From NCBI GenBank assembly GCA_011330545.1, contig DRQI01000165.1, positions 1 through 31,884 on the forward strand: a stretch of 31,884 nt of DNA, read 5' to 3'. This document shows, one piece after another, positions 31,329 through 31,884 of this stretch. The position numbers and the translations under genes were made by a program. The notes below the pieces were generated by a model. It saw only the letters and a program-made list of their open reading frames with translations. It had not been told where the DNA came from and did no database searches. Position 1 is the first letter of the stretch. Each line of letters opens with the position of its first letter. Source of the DNA: Flavobacteriia bacterium. GTDB taxonomy: Bacteria > Bacteroidota > Bacteroidia > Flavobacteriales > Flavobacteriaceae.

Positions 31329-31884
31329 GAAAAATACTCAGTATTTTAATAGGTATCATCCTTTTGGCAGCTGCCGCTTTTATAGCAAAAAAATTTATTG
31401 ACAATAAGAATAAGCGCAAGCCGGAAGTGAAAAAAATTATTAAAAAAGTACCCATAGATACGGTAAAAAACAAAGAAGTACCTATTGTCATTACCAGCAG
31501 CGGAAATTTAACTGCTAAACAAAAAATAGAAATTTATGCCGAAGTACAAGGGGTTTTAAAAAGGTCTGCAAAAGAGTTTAAAGCGGGTACTGCTTATCGG
31601 AAAGGGGAAATAATTCTGCATATCAACAGCGATGAATTCTATGCCAATTTACAATCTCAAAAAAGTAATTTCTACAATACAATCACCGCCATTTTACCTG
31701 ACATCCGTTTAGATTACCCTGATGAATTTCAAAAATGGCAGCGCTATCTAAACAGTTTTGACCTCAATAAAACCACTCCAAAATTGCCTACTTTTTCATC
31801 TGATAAAGAAAAGTACTTTATTTCGGGCAGGGGTATTACCACTGCGTATTACAACGTAAAAAACTTAGAAGTGAAACTTAGTAA
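31325..31884 (+). CDS. Efflux RND-type periplasmic adaptor subunit, N-terminal part (runs off the right edge)
   Basis: 186 codons are visible. MRKILSILIGIILLAAAAFI is a membrane-anchor or signal helix. The membrane-proximal and lipoyl-like parts follow: VPIVITSSGNLTAKQKIEIY, then AEVQGVLKRSAKEFKAGTAY and RKGEIILHINSDEFYANLQS, the start of the HlyD/AcrA-like hairpin. Such adaptors link an inner-membrane RND pump to an outer-membrane channel; the pump gene is expected just beyond the window. The overlap with marR points to a drug- or stress-responsive efflux operon. Confidence 0.88.
   Translation, partial: MRKILSILIGIILLAAAAFIAKKFIDNKNKRKPEVKKIIKKVPIDTVKNKEVPIVITSSGNLTAKQKIEIYAEVQGVLKRSAKEFKAGTAYRKGEIILHINSDEFYANLQSQKSNFYNTITAILPDIRLDYPDEFQKWQRYLNSFDLNKTTPKLPTFSSDKEKYFISGRGITTAYYNVKNLEVKLS

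Overview
The window is a piece of a low-GC chromosome from a member of the Bacteroidota, most likely class Flavobacteriia. Supporting signs are an Oar-like TonB-dependent receptor with a carboxypeptidase-regulatory N-terminus, AT-rich intergenic DNA with -7 boxes of the Bacteroidota type (TAnnTTTG), weak or absent Shine-Dalgarno sequences, several TTG starts, a TPR histidine kinase paired with a NarL-type regulator, and bacillithiol synthesis (BshB1). No phage genes, transposase, rRNA or CRISPR array were seen.

Layout, left to right. 1-2.8 kb (minus strand): the N-terminal part of a TonB-dependent receptor, then the ribosomal protein operon rpsF-rpsR-rplI with a clear intrinsic terminator. 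2.9-3.0 kb: a minisatellite of 10.5 copies of a 14-bp unit. 3.1-4.4 kb: a fatty acid hydroxylase/sterol desaturase family enzyme and a VOC protein. 4.6-10.9 kb (plus strand): a signalling island with a TPR sensor kinase, a LuxR-type response regulator, two secreted proteins, a small membrane protein, a lipoprotein and a membrane protein. Three of its promoter regions share a two-part motif with an exact 27-bp period, which suggests a local regulon. 10.9-13.3 kb (minus): an ECF sigma factor, a membrane-anchored putative anti-sigma protein and an outer-membrane beta-barrel protein. 13.6-16.0 kb: priA. 16.2-17.6 kb: an Arg/Tyr/Asn-rich exported protein behind a good sigma-54-like promoter.

18.0-22.0 kb (plus) is the most striking part: a compact class II lanthipeptide locus. 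It has a 66-residue precursor with a Gly-Gly leader and three core cysteines, a full-length LanM-type synthetase, and a DoxX-like membrane protein. The dehydratase half of the synthetase keeps its recognisable catalytic residues. The cyclase half has lost all three canonical zinc ligands (WAHG for WCHG and TFG for CHG). No LanT transporter/protease or known immunity gene is present in the window.

22.0-31.9 kb is mostly housekeeping and envelope: a rhomboid protease, two tandem paralogous LpxL/HtrB-type acyltransferases, a SufS-like class V PLP enzyme, an outer-membrane protein, glmM, tRNA-His with its terminator, a TPR lipoprotein, bshB1, and a MarR regulator translationally coupled to an RND-type efflux adaptor that runs off the right edge. 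A perfect 11-bp-arm palindrome in front of marR is the obvious autorepressor site. All assignments come from reading the sequence and family knowledge; no database search was run.
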